From NCBI RefSeq assembly GCF_003337275.1, contig NZ_QPJQ01000026.1:1-64000 (forward strand): DNA of 64,000 bases, in the 5' to 3' direction. The notes beneath the pieces were generated by a model. The model did not search any database and was not told the DNA's origin. It worked only from the letters and a program-made list of their open reading frames with translations. Position numbers and translations under genes: made by a program. Each line of letters begins with the position of its first letter. Within the stretch, counting starts at the first letter, position 1. Below are positions 1 to 7,306 of this stretch, in pieces. This DNA comes from Marinomonas foliarum. GTDB lineage: Bacteria; Pseudomonadota; Gammaproteobacteria; Pseudomonadales; Marinomonadaceae.

Positions 1-1
1 A

Positions 2-61
2 AACTGGCAGCCAATAGGTGATGTGGAATTAAATCCAGAGCAACACAAAGACGCTGCTTAA
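2..61 (+). CDS. 3' end of an unidentified protein (partial)
   Basis: An open frame runs in from the left edge and stops with TAA at 59-61, giving 19 C-terminal residues that end ELNPEQHKDAA. The gene starts outside the window and the piece is too short to assign to a family. It converges on the truncated regulator fragment on the other strand, with 16 bases between their stop codons. A real gene end is plausible, but chance openness cannot be excluded. Confidence 0.3.
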   Translation, partial: NWQPIGDVELNPEQHKDAA

Positions 62-77
62 TTATTTTAGGCGACAA

Positions 78-365
78 CTACCTTGAAAGACGCCGAAGGT
101 GTTTATCAGCAGCATGAAATATTGATTCAAAATCAACAGGAGAAACTAATGTTTCTTGATAACTCTCTATTGCATCAACCGTTTGGCGTCTCAACCACTC
201 GATATAGGGAGTGCTCCTAGCTTTTGGGTATGAACAAAGAAGAATAACTCGATCAAAGGAAAAATTCGCCAAAGTAGACGATATAGGTGCATCTAATGGC
301 ATATCAGAGATAGCAGCCCTTAAATCTGTATCACCAACCCATGAAAAAAGTACTTTTTCCGCCAC
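78..365 (-). pseudogene. N-terminal fragment of an RtcR-like sigma-54 regulator (CARF-like domain)
   Basis: This 95-residue frame has a GTG start at 363-365 preceded by an AGGGA ribosome-binding site. Its N-terminus contains VLFSWVGDTDLRA, then FDRVILLCSYPKA and a P-x-D-F-E segment. That pattern resembles the N-terminal CARF-like sensor domain of large (about 500-residue) sigma-54-dependent regulators related to RtcR. Only the first part of the sensor remains: the AAA+ ATPase and DNA-binding domains are absent and the frame stops at 78. I read it as a remnant truncated by a deletion or rearrangement next to the island boundary. The family assignment is from memory of the motif and is uncertain; a stand-alone small protein cannot be excluded. 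Confidence 0.4.
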
Positions 366-484
366 AAATACATCCCTAATAAAAACAACTGCTTAGTAAT
401 TGTAAAGATTACTACAGTTTCTCGCTCAACACATCATTGGAAAAATAGAGTAAAGGTCACTAATTTCACCAGTGTTTAGTCGCA

Positions 485-528
485 TGGGACATAAATGGGC
501 CAAAGGTGGGACAAAAATGGGCCAAAAT
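485..528 (+). repeat. Four 11-bp phased iterons outside attL
   Basis: TGGGAC or TGGGCC followed by an A-rich tail begins at 485, 496, 507 and 518, so the spacing is exactly 11 bp (one helical turn). The array points toward the tRNA fragment at 594. Related iterons in inverted orientation lie on the other side of that fragment at 760-791. This layout suits arm-type sites for a tyrosine recombinase or excisionase, but no such gene is in the window. Confidence 0.6.
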
Positions 529-536
529 CAGATACA

Positions 537-566
537 AAAAAGCCGAACACTAGGTTCGGCTTTCGT
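537..566 (-). terminator. Relic tRNA-Val terminator
   Basis: Reading leftward, an AGCCGAAC/GTTCGGCT stem is followed by a T run (A run at 536-541 on the plus strand). It lies about 30 bases beyond the displaced tRNA 3' end at 594-641. It was probably the original terminator of the tRNA-Val gene before the island inserted. Confidence 0.65.
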
Positions 567-593
567 AACTTACTGAGTAGTAAGTATAAATTT

Positions 594-641
594 TGGTAGG
601 ACTAAGCAGATTCGAACTGCTGACCTCTACCATGTCAAGGT
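594..641 (-). repeat. attL-like 48-bp direct repeat: displaced 3' part of tRNA-Val
   Basis: This sequence matches 42375-42422 base for base over 48 bp: the CCA end, acceptor 3' strand, T arm, variable region and part of the anticodon arm of tRNA-Val(GAC). Identity stops abruptly on both sides. The rest of the tRNA is absent here, so it is not a functional gene. A duplicated tRNA 3' end on the far side of an accessory block is the hallmark of tyrosine-recombinase integration. Confidence 0.85.
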
Positions 642-714
642 TACTCTGAATATTCCCTTACATGGCAATGAACTACTTTATATAACGTATTCAATGCCTT
701 AGTAAACACACATC

Positions 715-921
715 CTTTGAATCAAAGCAATATAAGGCAATAAAACTCAATATCAGGGGATTTTGGCCCATTTTGATCCCATTTTGGCCCATGACCTCTA
801 CCCTTCGAATCAAAGCATCTCAAATTAGCCCATACTTTCAAGGCAAAAATATCTATAAATACATGGCTTCAATTACTTTGAATCAAAGCATACTTTTGGA
901 CATTTTTTCTGCTTTGATTCG
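715..921. repeat. Repeated CTTTGAATCAAAGCA sites, candidate recombinase arm or Xis sites
   Basis: Copies lie at 715-729, 803-817 (one mismatch, CTTCGAATCAAAGCA) and 876-890 in direct orientation, with an inverted copy at 910-921. The core CTTTGA-A-TCAAAG is itself palindromic. All lie within 300 bp of the tRNA fragment. The 642-999 stretch contains no convincing gene and appears to be a recombination control region. Confidence 0.5.
760..791 (-). repeat. Inverted TGGGCC iterons inside attL
   Basis: Read on the minus strand, TGGGCCAAAA, TGGGATCAAAA and TGGGCCAAAAT begin at 791, 781 and 770. They mirror the four plus-strand iterons at 485-528 around the tRNA fragment at 594-641, making a large inverted arrangement about the presumed crossover site. 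Confidence 0.5.
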
Positions 922-999
922 TAGTAAAATAAGGTTTACGCACAACTATAAGCTTTTAGCATCAGAAAAGAGCTAAAATATATTTAGGAAGATTATTGC

Positions 1000-2391
1000 T
1001 TATTTGTACATAATTTTCTTGATAACCTGCGTAAACGCCTTTTGACTACTCTCTTCATACTCATGCTTAAAATCACAAATAACTTGTTGCCCAGCAACAA
1101 AAACATCTTTTATTAGATTTTCATTGCAAGCAAAAACCCAGCGATTAAGTAGATCTTTACTCTCACTAGCATCAATAAAAGGATGCTTACTATCAAGCAC
1201 CATAAAGTCCGCACGGTTCCCTAAAGCTAACCCTAATGACACATCGCAAGCTTGATTACCGCCTAGCAACGCCTGCTGAAAAAGATGATCGCCAATATGA
1301 TTTTGTGCTGCGCAATGCAAGCGATTACGCTGTTGATCACGCAAGCGTTGACTGTATTCTAAACTACGCAGCTCTTCGATAACCGATAAGCTAACATGAC
1401 TGTCAGAACCAATGCCCCAGCGGCCTTTTGCATTTTCATACGCAACCGCAGGAAAAATACCATCACCGAGATTAGCTTCAGTAGTAGGGCATAATCCCGC
1501 TACCGAATTACTGCTAGCAATTGCGTTTAGCTCACTGTTATCAAGGTGTGTTGCATGCACTAAACACCAACGCTCATCCAAACCGATCTCATTATGTAAC
1601 CATTGAACTGGACGTAGCCCACTCCAATTAAGACAGTCCTGTACTTCCTTTTGTTGCTCAGCAATATGAATATGAATTGGCATAGATTTATTAAGGCTCT
1701 CTAACACAGTCTCAATCTGTTCTTTCGTTACGGCTCGCAAGGAATGAAAGCAAATGCCAAGTTTGTGTCTAACATCATTAGACCTATCCCCTGATATGGC
1801 CTTTTCACAGGCATGATGAAGCGCTAAATAGGAATCGCAAGAATGAATAAAACGCACCTGGCCAGCATTGGGTATTTGCCCCCCAAAACCTGAATGAGAG
1901 TACAGTACAGGTAATAAAGTAATTCCAATACCTGATTGATCAGCAGCCTGTAATAATTGCATAGCCATTTCTGCAGGCTGTTGGTAGGCATTCCCACCAA
2001 CTCCATGATGCAAATAATGAAATTCCCCAACCTGTGAATAGCCTGCTTTTAGCATGTCGATATAAAGCTGTGTAGCAATAACTTGCACATCATTTGGCGT
2101 AAGCTTTTGTACAACTTTATACATTAAGTCACGCCAACTCCAAAAACTATCACTGGGGTTTAAGCTAACTTCGGCAACACCAGCCATTACCCTCTGAAAA
2201 GCATGAGAATGTAAATTGGCAAGTGTTGGCAAAACTGGACCAGATAAAAGAACATCTTGATTTTGCTCCTTACTATCAGGAGCGATATCGTAAATAAGGC
2301 CATTTTGTATAGTAAAACGAACATTATGCGCCCAACCTTGAGGTAACAAAGCGCGCTTTGCAAAATATCCTTGTCTATAAGAATTCTGCAT
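1000..2391 (-). CDS. hutF: Formimidoylglutamate deiminase (HutF-like amidohydrolase)
   Basis: At 463 residues this matches the family length of N-formimino-L-glutamate deiminase, which releases ammonia to give N-formylglutamate in histidine breakdown. It is a cytosolic zinc-dependent amidohydrolase. Visible motifs are LHSHAFQR (about 60-67), CFHSLRA (about 214), HIHIAEQ (about 240) and a GSDSHVSLS loop carrying the metal-site Asp near residue 330. No other hut gene (hutH, hutU, hutI, hutG) lies nearby. Upstream on the same strand is a TRAP transporter, separated by 328 bp. The start has an AAGGA box about 11 bases upstream. The specific activity could differ within the amidohydrolase superfamily, but the resemblance to HutF runs the full length. 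Confidence 0.8.
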   Translation of the reverse strand: MQNSYRQGYFAKRALLPQGWAHNVRFTIQNGLIYDIAPDSKEQNQDVLLSGPVLPTLANLHSHAFQRVMAGVAEVSLNPSDSFWSWRDLMYKVVQKLTPNDVQVIATQLYIDMLKAGYSQVGEFHYLHHGVGGNAYQQPAEMAMQLLQAADQSGIGITLLPVLYSHSGFGGQIPNAGQVRFIHSCDSYLALHHACEKAISGDRSNDVRHKLGICFHSLRAVTKEQIETVLESLNKSMPIHIHIAEQQKEVQDCLNWSGLRPVQWLHNEIGLDERWCLVHATHLDNSELNAIASSNSVAGLCPTTEANLGDGIFPAVAYENAKGRWGIGSDSHVSLSVIEELRSLEYSQRLRDQQRNRLHCAAQNHIGDHLFQQALLGGNQACDVSLGLALGNRADFMVLDSKHPFIDASESKDLLNRWVFACNENLIKDVFVAGQQVICDFKHEYEESSQKAFTQVIKKIMYK

Positions 2392-2641
2392 TACAATTGG
2401 ATCCTTGTTAAATTAATAGTAAAAAGAACTCTCTGCTTAAATATATAAACCTACTCGACGAGTACTATTTAGAAAACTTATCTAAGTAGTTTTAAAATAA
2501 AACATATAGAATCTCATTTAAACCGATCATCTAATTTTAGAAGTAAAAAGGATAAACTTAAACTGAAAAGTTAGGCCGTTACATTCATAACGACATTTCA
2601 TTTAAAACAATTATTCGCTTGAATATTTTCATATCGTAAAC

Positions 2642-2670
2642 ACCTTCCAATCTTTCAAAGATTGGAAGGT
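2642..2670. terminator. Perfect 14-bp inverted repeat between TRAP operon and hutF
   Basis: ACCTTCCAATCTTT and its exact complement are separated by one base, giving a near-continuous hairpin just after the end of the TRAP gene (leftward transcription). The following T run is weak (GTTT), so it could be a terminator or an mRNA-stabilising hairpin. I see no gene elsewhere in 2392-2719. Confidence 0.45.
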
Positions 2671-2719
2671 TTAATAAGCCATATTAAAATATGTTTAATC
2701 AATATTAGAAATAGAGTTC

Positions 2720-4954
2720 CTAAGAACCTAAAGAAAGCTGACGATTACCGGTAATATAGTTACGGGAAAGTATGGTTATCACAATAACCGAAGATAGAGC
2801 GATTAACCAAGGATTGTTACCTACCAAAACTAACCCTGCGATGGTAAGTACTCGCTTCTGAAATGTACTTAATTCCGAATTAAAAAAACCTATATAAGCC
2901 GCAGACAAAGCAACAATACACAAAATGCCACTAAACATAGCGAGTGCAAATTCAACCACATCAAAGTTAAGAAAAAGCAAGCTTGGAGCATAGATAAACA
3001 TGAAAGGTACTAAGGCTTTCCCCATAGACAGTCTAAATGCTGTTACACCAGTCCTCATTGGTTCAGAGCCAGCAATCCCAGCGCCCGCATAAGCTGCTAA
3101 TGCAACTGGGGGAGTAACGTCAGCCAAAACGCCGTAATAAAATATGAAAAAGTGAGAGGCTAATATAGCAACCCCAAAATCATCTAAGGCGGGAGCTACA
3201 ATGGACGCAAGGATTATATAAGTTGGCGTAGTAGGTATACCAGCCCCCATCAAAATACACGCAATGGCTACTAAGACCAGCGCAAAAAACAATATCACAC
3301 CAGATTGATCAAGTAGACCGAAAGGTATTAAAGCTGAGAACCAAATTCCTAAATCTGTTGCTAGCCCAACAATAGCGCCAGAAAACTTAAAGCCTAGACC
3401 CGTAAGCGTTGTTACACCTAATAAAAAGCCAACGCATGCACAGGCAGCTGTAATAGCAATGGATTGTTTTGCACCTTCCTCTAAACCCTGCACTAATTTT
3501 TTAGGAGTTAAAACACTGTCTGCATCGAGTCTAGTAAATCCCAATGGTTTTAAAAATAATGGAATATATGAGCAAACAACCGTCAATATAATGCCCCAGA
3601 ATGCCGCTAAAAATGGAGTAAACTGCATTAATAGCATGGAAATCATTACGATCAATGGAATCATTTGGTGCCAATGACGGGCAATGACATTGGATAGCCT
3701 TGGAATATCTTCAGCTGGCATACCTTTCAATCCTAAGCGCCTGGCTTCAAAATGAACCATACACAAGGCTGCTAAGTAATGAAATGCGGCAGGGATAATT
3801 GCAACAAGTATGAGTTCATTATAGGGGACACCAAGCATTTCAGACATTACAAACGCTGAAGCCCCCATAATTGGAGGAGTAATCTGCCCTCCGCAAGAGG
3901 AAGCGGCCTCTGTTGCTGCAGCGAATCTGCCGCTAAACCCATATTTCTTCATCATTGGAATGGTAAAAGCTCCTGTGGTAACCGTATTCGCCACTGGAGA
4001 GCCTGATATCATGCCAAAGAATCCTGATGAAACAACAGATACTTTAGCTGGTCCGCCAACATAACGCCCGGACAACACCGAGGCTAGGTCGATAAATAAT
4101 TTCCCGAGGCCCGAAGCTTGAGCAAGAACACCAAATAAAACAAAATGAAAAACATAGGTAGCGACAACACCGATGGCAATACCATAAATACCTTCGGTCC
4201 CCAAATATAGGTGCTCAACCAAGCGGATAATATCATACCCGCGATGCGCCATCATTCCAGGTAGCGATTGACCAAAAATGGCATACAATAAAGATACTAC
4301 GCCAATGATAGATAATGACTCTCCCATTGTACGTCTAGCGGCTTCCAGCACCAATAAAATAGCCATCCCCCCCATGATGTATTCTTGTGGTTGCGGGAAG
4401 CCAATATTTGTTACGAAAATGTCTTGAAAAAAGAAGACAAGATATCCAGAAAAACTTGCGCCCATAATTGCCAATAGCCAATCTAGCACGCCAACACTAT
4501 CTCTTTTACCTTTCAAAAAAGAAAGAGGTAAAGCAGACACAGAAATAATGATAGTAAATAAGTAAATACCATACATCTGCCAAGTATCTATTTGTCCAGA
4601 TAAGGCTGTTGCAAGTTGATTACCGATAAACAAATAAAACACACCATAAGCAAAACCCAACACCATACTCAATGGCTTATTTTTTGGCTCCCTGCGCGGA
4701 AAAACAAGAAATAACAATCCCATGATAAAAGTAAGATGTGTTGCTCTATGCGATATTTCATTCAATAAACCAAACCCTGATGTATAAACATGAAACAAAC
4801 TTAATACAACACATGTCACAGTTATGAATAGCTTCAAAAAACCTCTCGAATTACGAAAATTACTTTCACTATCGTATTTTTTAACTAGGTTATCGAGCTC
4901 TTCTTGACTCAATATAGCTTCATTGTCATTTGTTTTTTCATGAGATTTATTCAT
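2720..4954 (-). CDS. TRAP transporter fused 4TM/12TM permease (TAXI type)
   Basis: This 744-residue, highly hydrophobic inner-membrane protein combines the small (DctQ-like, 4-helix) and large (DctM-like, 12-helix) TRAP permease subunits in one chain, as is usual for TAXI-type TRAP systems. A soluble N-terminus of about 40 residues is followed by roughly sixteen membrane segments. Glycine/proline-rich signatures such as GGQITPPIMGASAF and ADVTPPVALAAYAG are typical of the large TRAP subunit. It is the last gene of a three-gene operon: binding protein, DUF1850 protein, permease, with 8-bp overlap to the DUF1850 gene. The substrate is not evident; TAXI systems often carry dicarboxylates or amino acids. 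A shared motif upstream suggests control by the IclR regulator at 13774. Confidence 0.9.
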   Translation of the reverse strand: MNKSHEKTNDNEAILSQEELDNLVKKYDSESNFRNSRGFLKLFITVTCVVLSLFHVYTSGFGLLNEISHRATHLTFIMGLLFLVFPRREPKNKPLSMVLGFAYGVFYLFIGNQLATALSGQIDTWQMYGIYLFTIIISVSALPLSFLKGKRDSVGVLDWLLAIMGASFSGYLVFFFQDIFVTNIGFPQPQEYIMGGMAILLVLEAARRTMGESLSIIGVVSLLYAIFGQSLPGMMAHRGYDIIRLVEHLYLGTEGIYGIAIGVVATYVFHFVLFGVLAQASGLGKLFIDLASVLSGRYVGGPAKVSVVSSGFFGMISGSPVANTVTTGAFTIPMMKKYGFSGRFAAATEAASSCGGQITPPIMGASAFVMSEMLGVPYNELILVAIIPAAFHYLAALCMVHFEARRLGLKGMPAEDIPRLSNVIARHWHQMIPLIVMISMLLMQFTPFLAAFWGIILTVVCSYIPLFLKPLGFTRLDADSVLTPKKLVQGLEEGAKQSIAITAACACVGFLLGVTTLTGLGFKFSGAIVGLATDLGIWFSALIPFGLLDQSGVILFFALVLVAIACILMGAGIPTTPTYIILASIVAPALDDFGVAILASHFFIFYYGVLADVTPPVALAAYAGAGIAGSEPMRTGVTAFRLSMGKALVPFMFIYAPSLLFLNFDVVEFALAMFSGILCIVALSAAYIGFFNSELSTFQKRVLTIAGLVLVGNNPWLIALSSVIVITILSRNYITGNRQLSLGS

Positions 4955-5432
4955 TTTCTATCACCGTCTTCATGCCTGATTCACAGGATTTTATTGGGAC
5001 AATATGAAGGCCAATATCAGACCATTGATTAAGGTTCACCATAACATCCGCTGTATGAAGCCTATTCTGAAACCTACTATCCGTTCGAACAATAAGGTCG
5101 TGGATTGCTCGATTAAGCTTTAAAATAAACTCACCATTTTTAGACTCAAAGGAATAAGCGTCAGGTTCATTCACCAGCGATGGTAACCCTTGTCCGTGCG
5201 CTAAAAAATGTTCGGCCGTCTGAAGAATAGACAGCTGTCCTCCTTTAGAAATAACAACATATTTATCAATAACAGGAGTAAGAGAAACGGAATGGATGAA
5301 CGTTAAGTCAAAGCTATCATCACGCAATTCAATACATTCTAAAAATTTCTCGCTTCTAGTTTGGCTAATACTTAACGCAGTCCCAAATGAAGGAAAAGAG
5401 GTCGCAAAAGATGCGACCCCCACCCCAAGCAA
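4947..5432 (-). CDS. DUF1850 domain protein of TRAP-TAXI operon
   Basis: DUF1850 proteins are small partners encoded between TAXI binding proteins and fused TRAP permeases; their role is unknown. The recognisable region, including FDLTFIHSVSLTPV and several Trp/Leu-rich strands, occupies most of the chain. The open frame extends well into the binding-protein gene, but no ATG occurs near the end of that gene. I chose TTG at 5430-5432, 7 bases after the upstream stop; GTG at 5423 or ATT at 5438 are alternatives. The N-terminus LLGVGVASFATSFPSFGTA looks like a signal or anchor segment, suggesting an exported protein. It overlaps the permease start by 8 bp, implying translational coupling. Confidence 0.7.
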   Translation of the reverse strand: MLGVGVASFATSFPSFGTALSISQTRSEKFLECIELRDDSFDLTFIHSVSLTPVIDKYVVISKGGQLSILQTAEHFLAHGQGLPSLVNEPDAYSFESKNGEFILKLNRAIHDLIVRTDSRFQNRLHTADVMVNLNQWSDIGLHIVPIKSCESGMKTVIENE

Positions 5433-5439
5433 AGAAATC

Positions 5440-6408
5440 TTATTTAATAAGGCCTTTTTCACGATAATAACGCTCAGCACCTGGGTGTATAGGAATAGAG
5501 ATAGACTCCAAAGCGGTTTTAAGGGTAATTTCTTTACCTTTAACATGCACTTTTGCCAAAGTATCTGTATTTTCATACAAAGCTTTGGTCACTGCATAAG
5601 CTACGTCATCGGATAATTCCGAATGTGTAGCCCAAATAGCGCGAACCGCAATAGTCTCAATATCCTTATCGATTCCTTTATAAGTACCTGCTGGCAAAAT
5701 TACTTTTGCATAATATGGCTGACTTTTACGCAATTTTTCAATTGGAGCGCCAGATAACGGAATGATATTCACATCATGGCTATTAGACAGCTCAACAATA
5801 GAGGAAGTTGGGGAACCTGCCGTGATTAAAGACGCGCTTAAGTTACCGTCTTTTATCTTCTCTGCAGATTGAGAGAACGAAGAATAATCTTCTTTTACAT
5901 CACTACGTTCCATACCGTAAGCGGCAAGCAGATCGCCCAGTAACTGCCATTGGCCTGAGCCTGGTGACCCTGAACTAACTGACTTACCTTTCAAATCAGA
6001 AAAGCTTTTAATATCAGGTTGTGATACTAGTTGAACTGTTTCTGGGTAAAGTGCGCCTAACGCACGTAAATTTTTAATGGCTTTTCCATCAAACTGACTT
6101 TTACCGTTATAGGCTGCATCTAGCACATCCGCCGCTACAAAAGCAGACTCAATGCCTCCACGTCCTAACAAAGTCGCGTTTGCAACAGAAGCGTTACCAG
6201 TTTCTGCTGTTGCAGATATTTTTTTATCTCCCAAATCGGAGTTATTAGATATAACCTGCGCAAGCATCCCCCCAAGAGGATAATACGTGCCTCCTGTACC
6301 GCCGGTAGCAATCCCGAAAAACACACGATCTTGAGCCATCACACTGCCAGAAGCTAAACCTAAGCCTAACCCTACAGATACTAATAATGTACCTATTTTA
6401 TTTTTCAT
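5440..6408 (-). CDS. TAXI family TRAP substrate-binding protein
   Basis: This 322-residue periplasmic binding protein has a clear Sec signal peptide: KNKIG, a hydrophobic glycine-rich core and VMAQD cleavage near residue 25. The mature start RVFFGIATGGTGGTYYPLGG is the typical TAXI family opening. It captures an unknown substrate for the fused TRAP permease downstream. An AAAGGA box precedes the ATG. The promoter region 6409-6610 is AT-rich and contains an AGTACCTATACGAA motif at 6591-6604 that recurs beside the IclR gene, so regulation by that factor is likely. Confidence 0.9.
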   Translation of the reverse strand: MKNKIGTLLVSVGLGLGLASGSVMAQDRVFFGIATGGTGGTYYPLGGMLAQVISNNSDLGDKKISATAETGNASVANATLLGRGGIESAFVAADVLDAAYNGKSQFDGKAIKNLRALGALYPETVQLVSQPDIKSFSDLKGKSVSSGSPGSGQWQLLGDLLAAYGMERSDVKEDYSSFSQSAEKIKDGNLSASLITAGSPTSSIVELSNSHDVNIIPLSGAPIEKLRKSQPYYAKVILPAGTYKGIDKDIETIAVRAIWATHSELSDDVAYAVTKALYENTDTLAKVHVKGKEITLKTALESISIPIHPGAERYYREKGLIK

Positions 6409-6590
6409 AATTACATTCCTTTTTGTATTTTATATTAAAAAGAAAATCCTCATTGGGACTATCGATTTCTTACAACAACGACATAACACTAAAAATGATC
6501 ATCTTTTAATGTATTAGATTTTTTTGCAAAAAACATCACAAACTCAAAAATCTACAAATTTCATACGACATAATACAAATATAAAAAAAA

Positions 6591-6604
6591 AGTACCTATA
6601 CGAA
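6591..6604. promoter_or_regulatory. Candidate IclR operator upstream of TAXI operon
   Basis: AGTACCTATACGAA occurs here and, with one mismatch, at 13734-13747 in the IclR/purU intergenic region. Both copies follow an ATAATACAAA stretch. The shared 14-mer ahead of two transcription units suggests one regulator, most simply the IclR protein encoded at 13774. Confidence 0.5.
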
Positions 6605-6672
6605 GAAAAGAAAGCAGCAGCTACCCTGCTACTTTCTTTTAACAACAAAATAGATCAGTAAAGTGATTTACT

Positions 6673-6699
6673 TAAAAAAAGCAATATCCGCTTTTTTTA
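6673..6699 (-). terminator. Terminator after mgd operon
   Basis: Just past the last gene of the purU-mgd operon, AAAAAAGC and GCTTTTTTT pair around an ATATCC-type loop, followed by T residues in the leftward direction. A second hairpin (GAAAG-AGCAG / CTGCT-CTTTC) lies at 6608-6640. Together they separate this operon from the TAXI operon. Confidence 0.6.
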
Positions 6700-6715
6700 A
6701 TAGGATATAAACCAT

Positions 6716-7306
6716 TCAGACAAACTCTGACGCAGCATCTGCCAAGGCTTCCCATAAATATTGAGAGCTGGCCAAGTCAGAAAGTAAGAGAAAATACTCC
6801 TTCCCCTTCCCTTCCTGTCTGGTCACTATCGCATTGGTCCGAGCAACTGACGTTTGAGCAATGCTACCGATTGGAAATACACTACGCCTTAAATCAACAC
6901 CGCACACTTTAGAAAACATGGTTGCCGTTTGCTCACCTTTAAATAAGAAGCAAGCATGACTGTGTTGACAAAATAAACGGTACACATCATCTAAGCCTTT
7001 TGCACCAAGCTCTAGCGTTTCAATTAATTCATGGTGAGTATTCTCAATATCTACCAGCCAAAATTCGGATTTACTTAAGCGCAATACGACAAGACTCTCG
7101 TCAAAAAGCAGCGATTGATTTGGCTCACTAGGAATAGGCAAACCTTGCGACGTCAAAAAGTTCTCTACGCCCATCCCCCTAAAGCCAACTCTCGAATGTA
7201 CGGTGCAATCTTGACTTTTAATACTGGCGTTAGATAACCCAGAATGAGTTAAATCAAGCATATTTTTGCGTAAGCTAGGCACTGAACTTAAATTAAAAGA
7301 TTCCAT
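6716..7306 (-). CDS. mgdD: N-methylglutamate dehydrogenase / sarcosine oxidase gamma subunit (MgdD, SoxG-like)
   Basis: This 196-residue protein resembles the gamma subunit of heterotetrameric sarcosine oxidase, a small GcvT-like fold that helps bind folate-linked products. Visible family features include SRVGFRGMGVENFL near the N-terminus, FWLVD in the middle and a CGVDLR segment near residue 135. It is the last of four subunit genes and its ATG overlaps the stop of the alpha subunit (TAATG). I name it MgdD rather than SoxG because gmaS and mgsABC, the partner enzymes of the N-methylglutamate pathway, lie in the same island. Sarcosine as substrate remains possible. Gamma subunits diverge quickly, so the assignment leans on position. 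Confidence 0.7.
   Translation of the reverse strand: MESFNLSSVPSLRKNMLDLTHSGLSNASIKSQDCTVHSRVGFRGMGVENFLTSQGLPIPSEPNQSLLFDESLVVLRLSKSEFWLVDIENTHHELIETLELGAKGLDDVYRLFCQHSHACFLFKGEQTATMFSKVCGVDLRRSVFPIGSIAQTSVARTNAIVTRQEGKGKEYFLLLSDLASSQYLWEALADAASEFV

Noticed and set aside
594-641. A second tRNA-Val gene
   Set aside because: Only the 3' 48 bases are present; the 5' half of the cloverleaf is absent and the sequence diverges abruptly at 642.
773-976. Open frame of 67 codons near attL
   Set aside because: It contains the CTTTGAATCAAAG repeats and iterons in frame, lacks a ribosome-binding site, and reads as low-complexity translation of a regulatory region.
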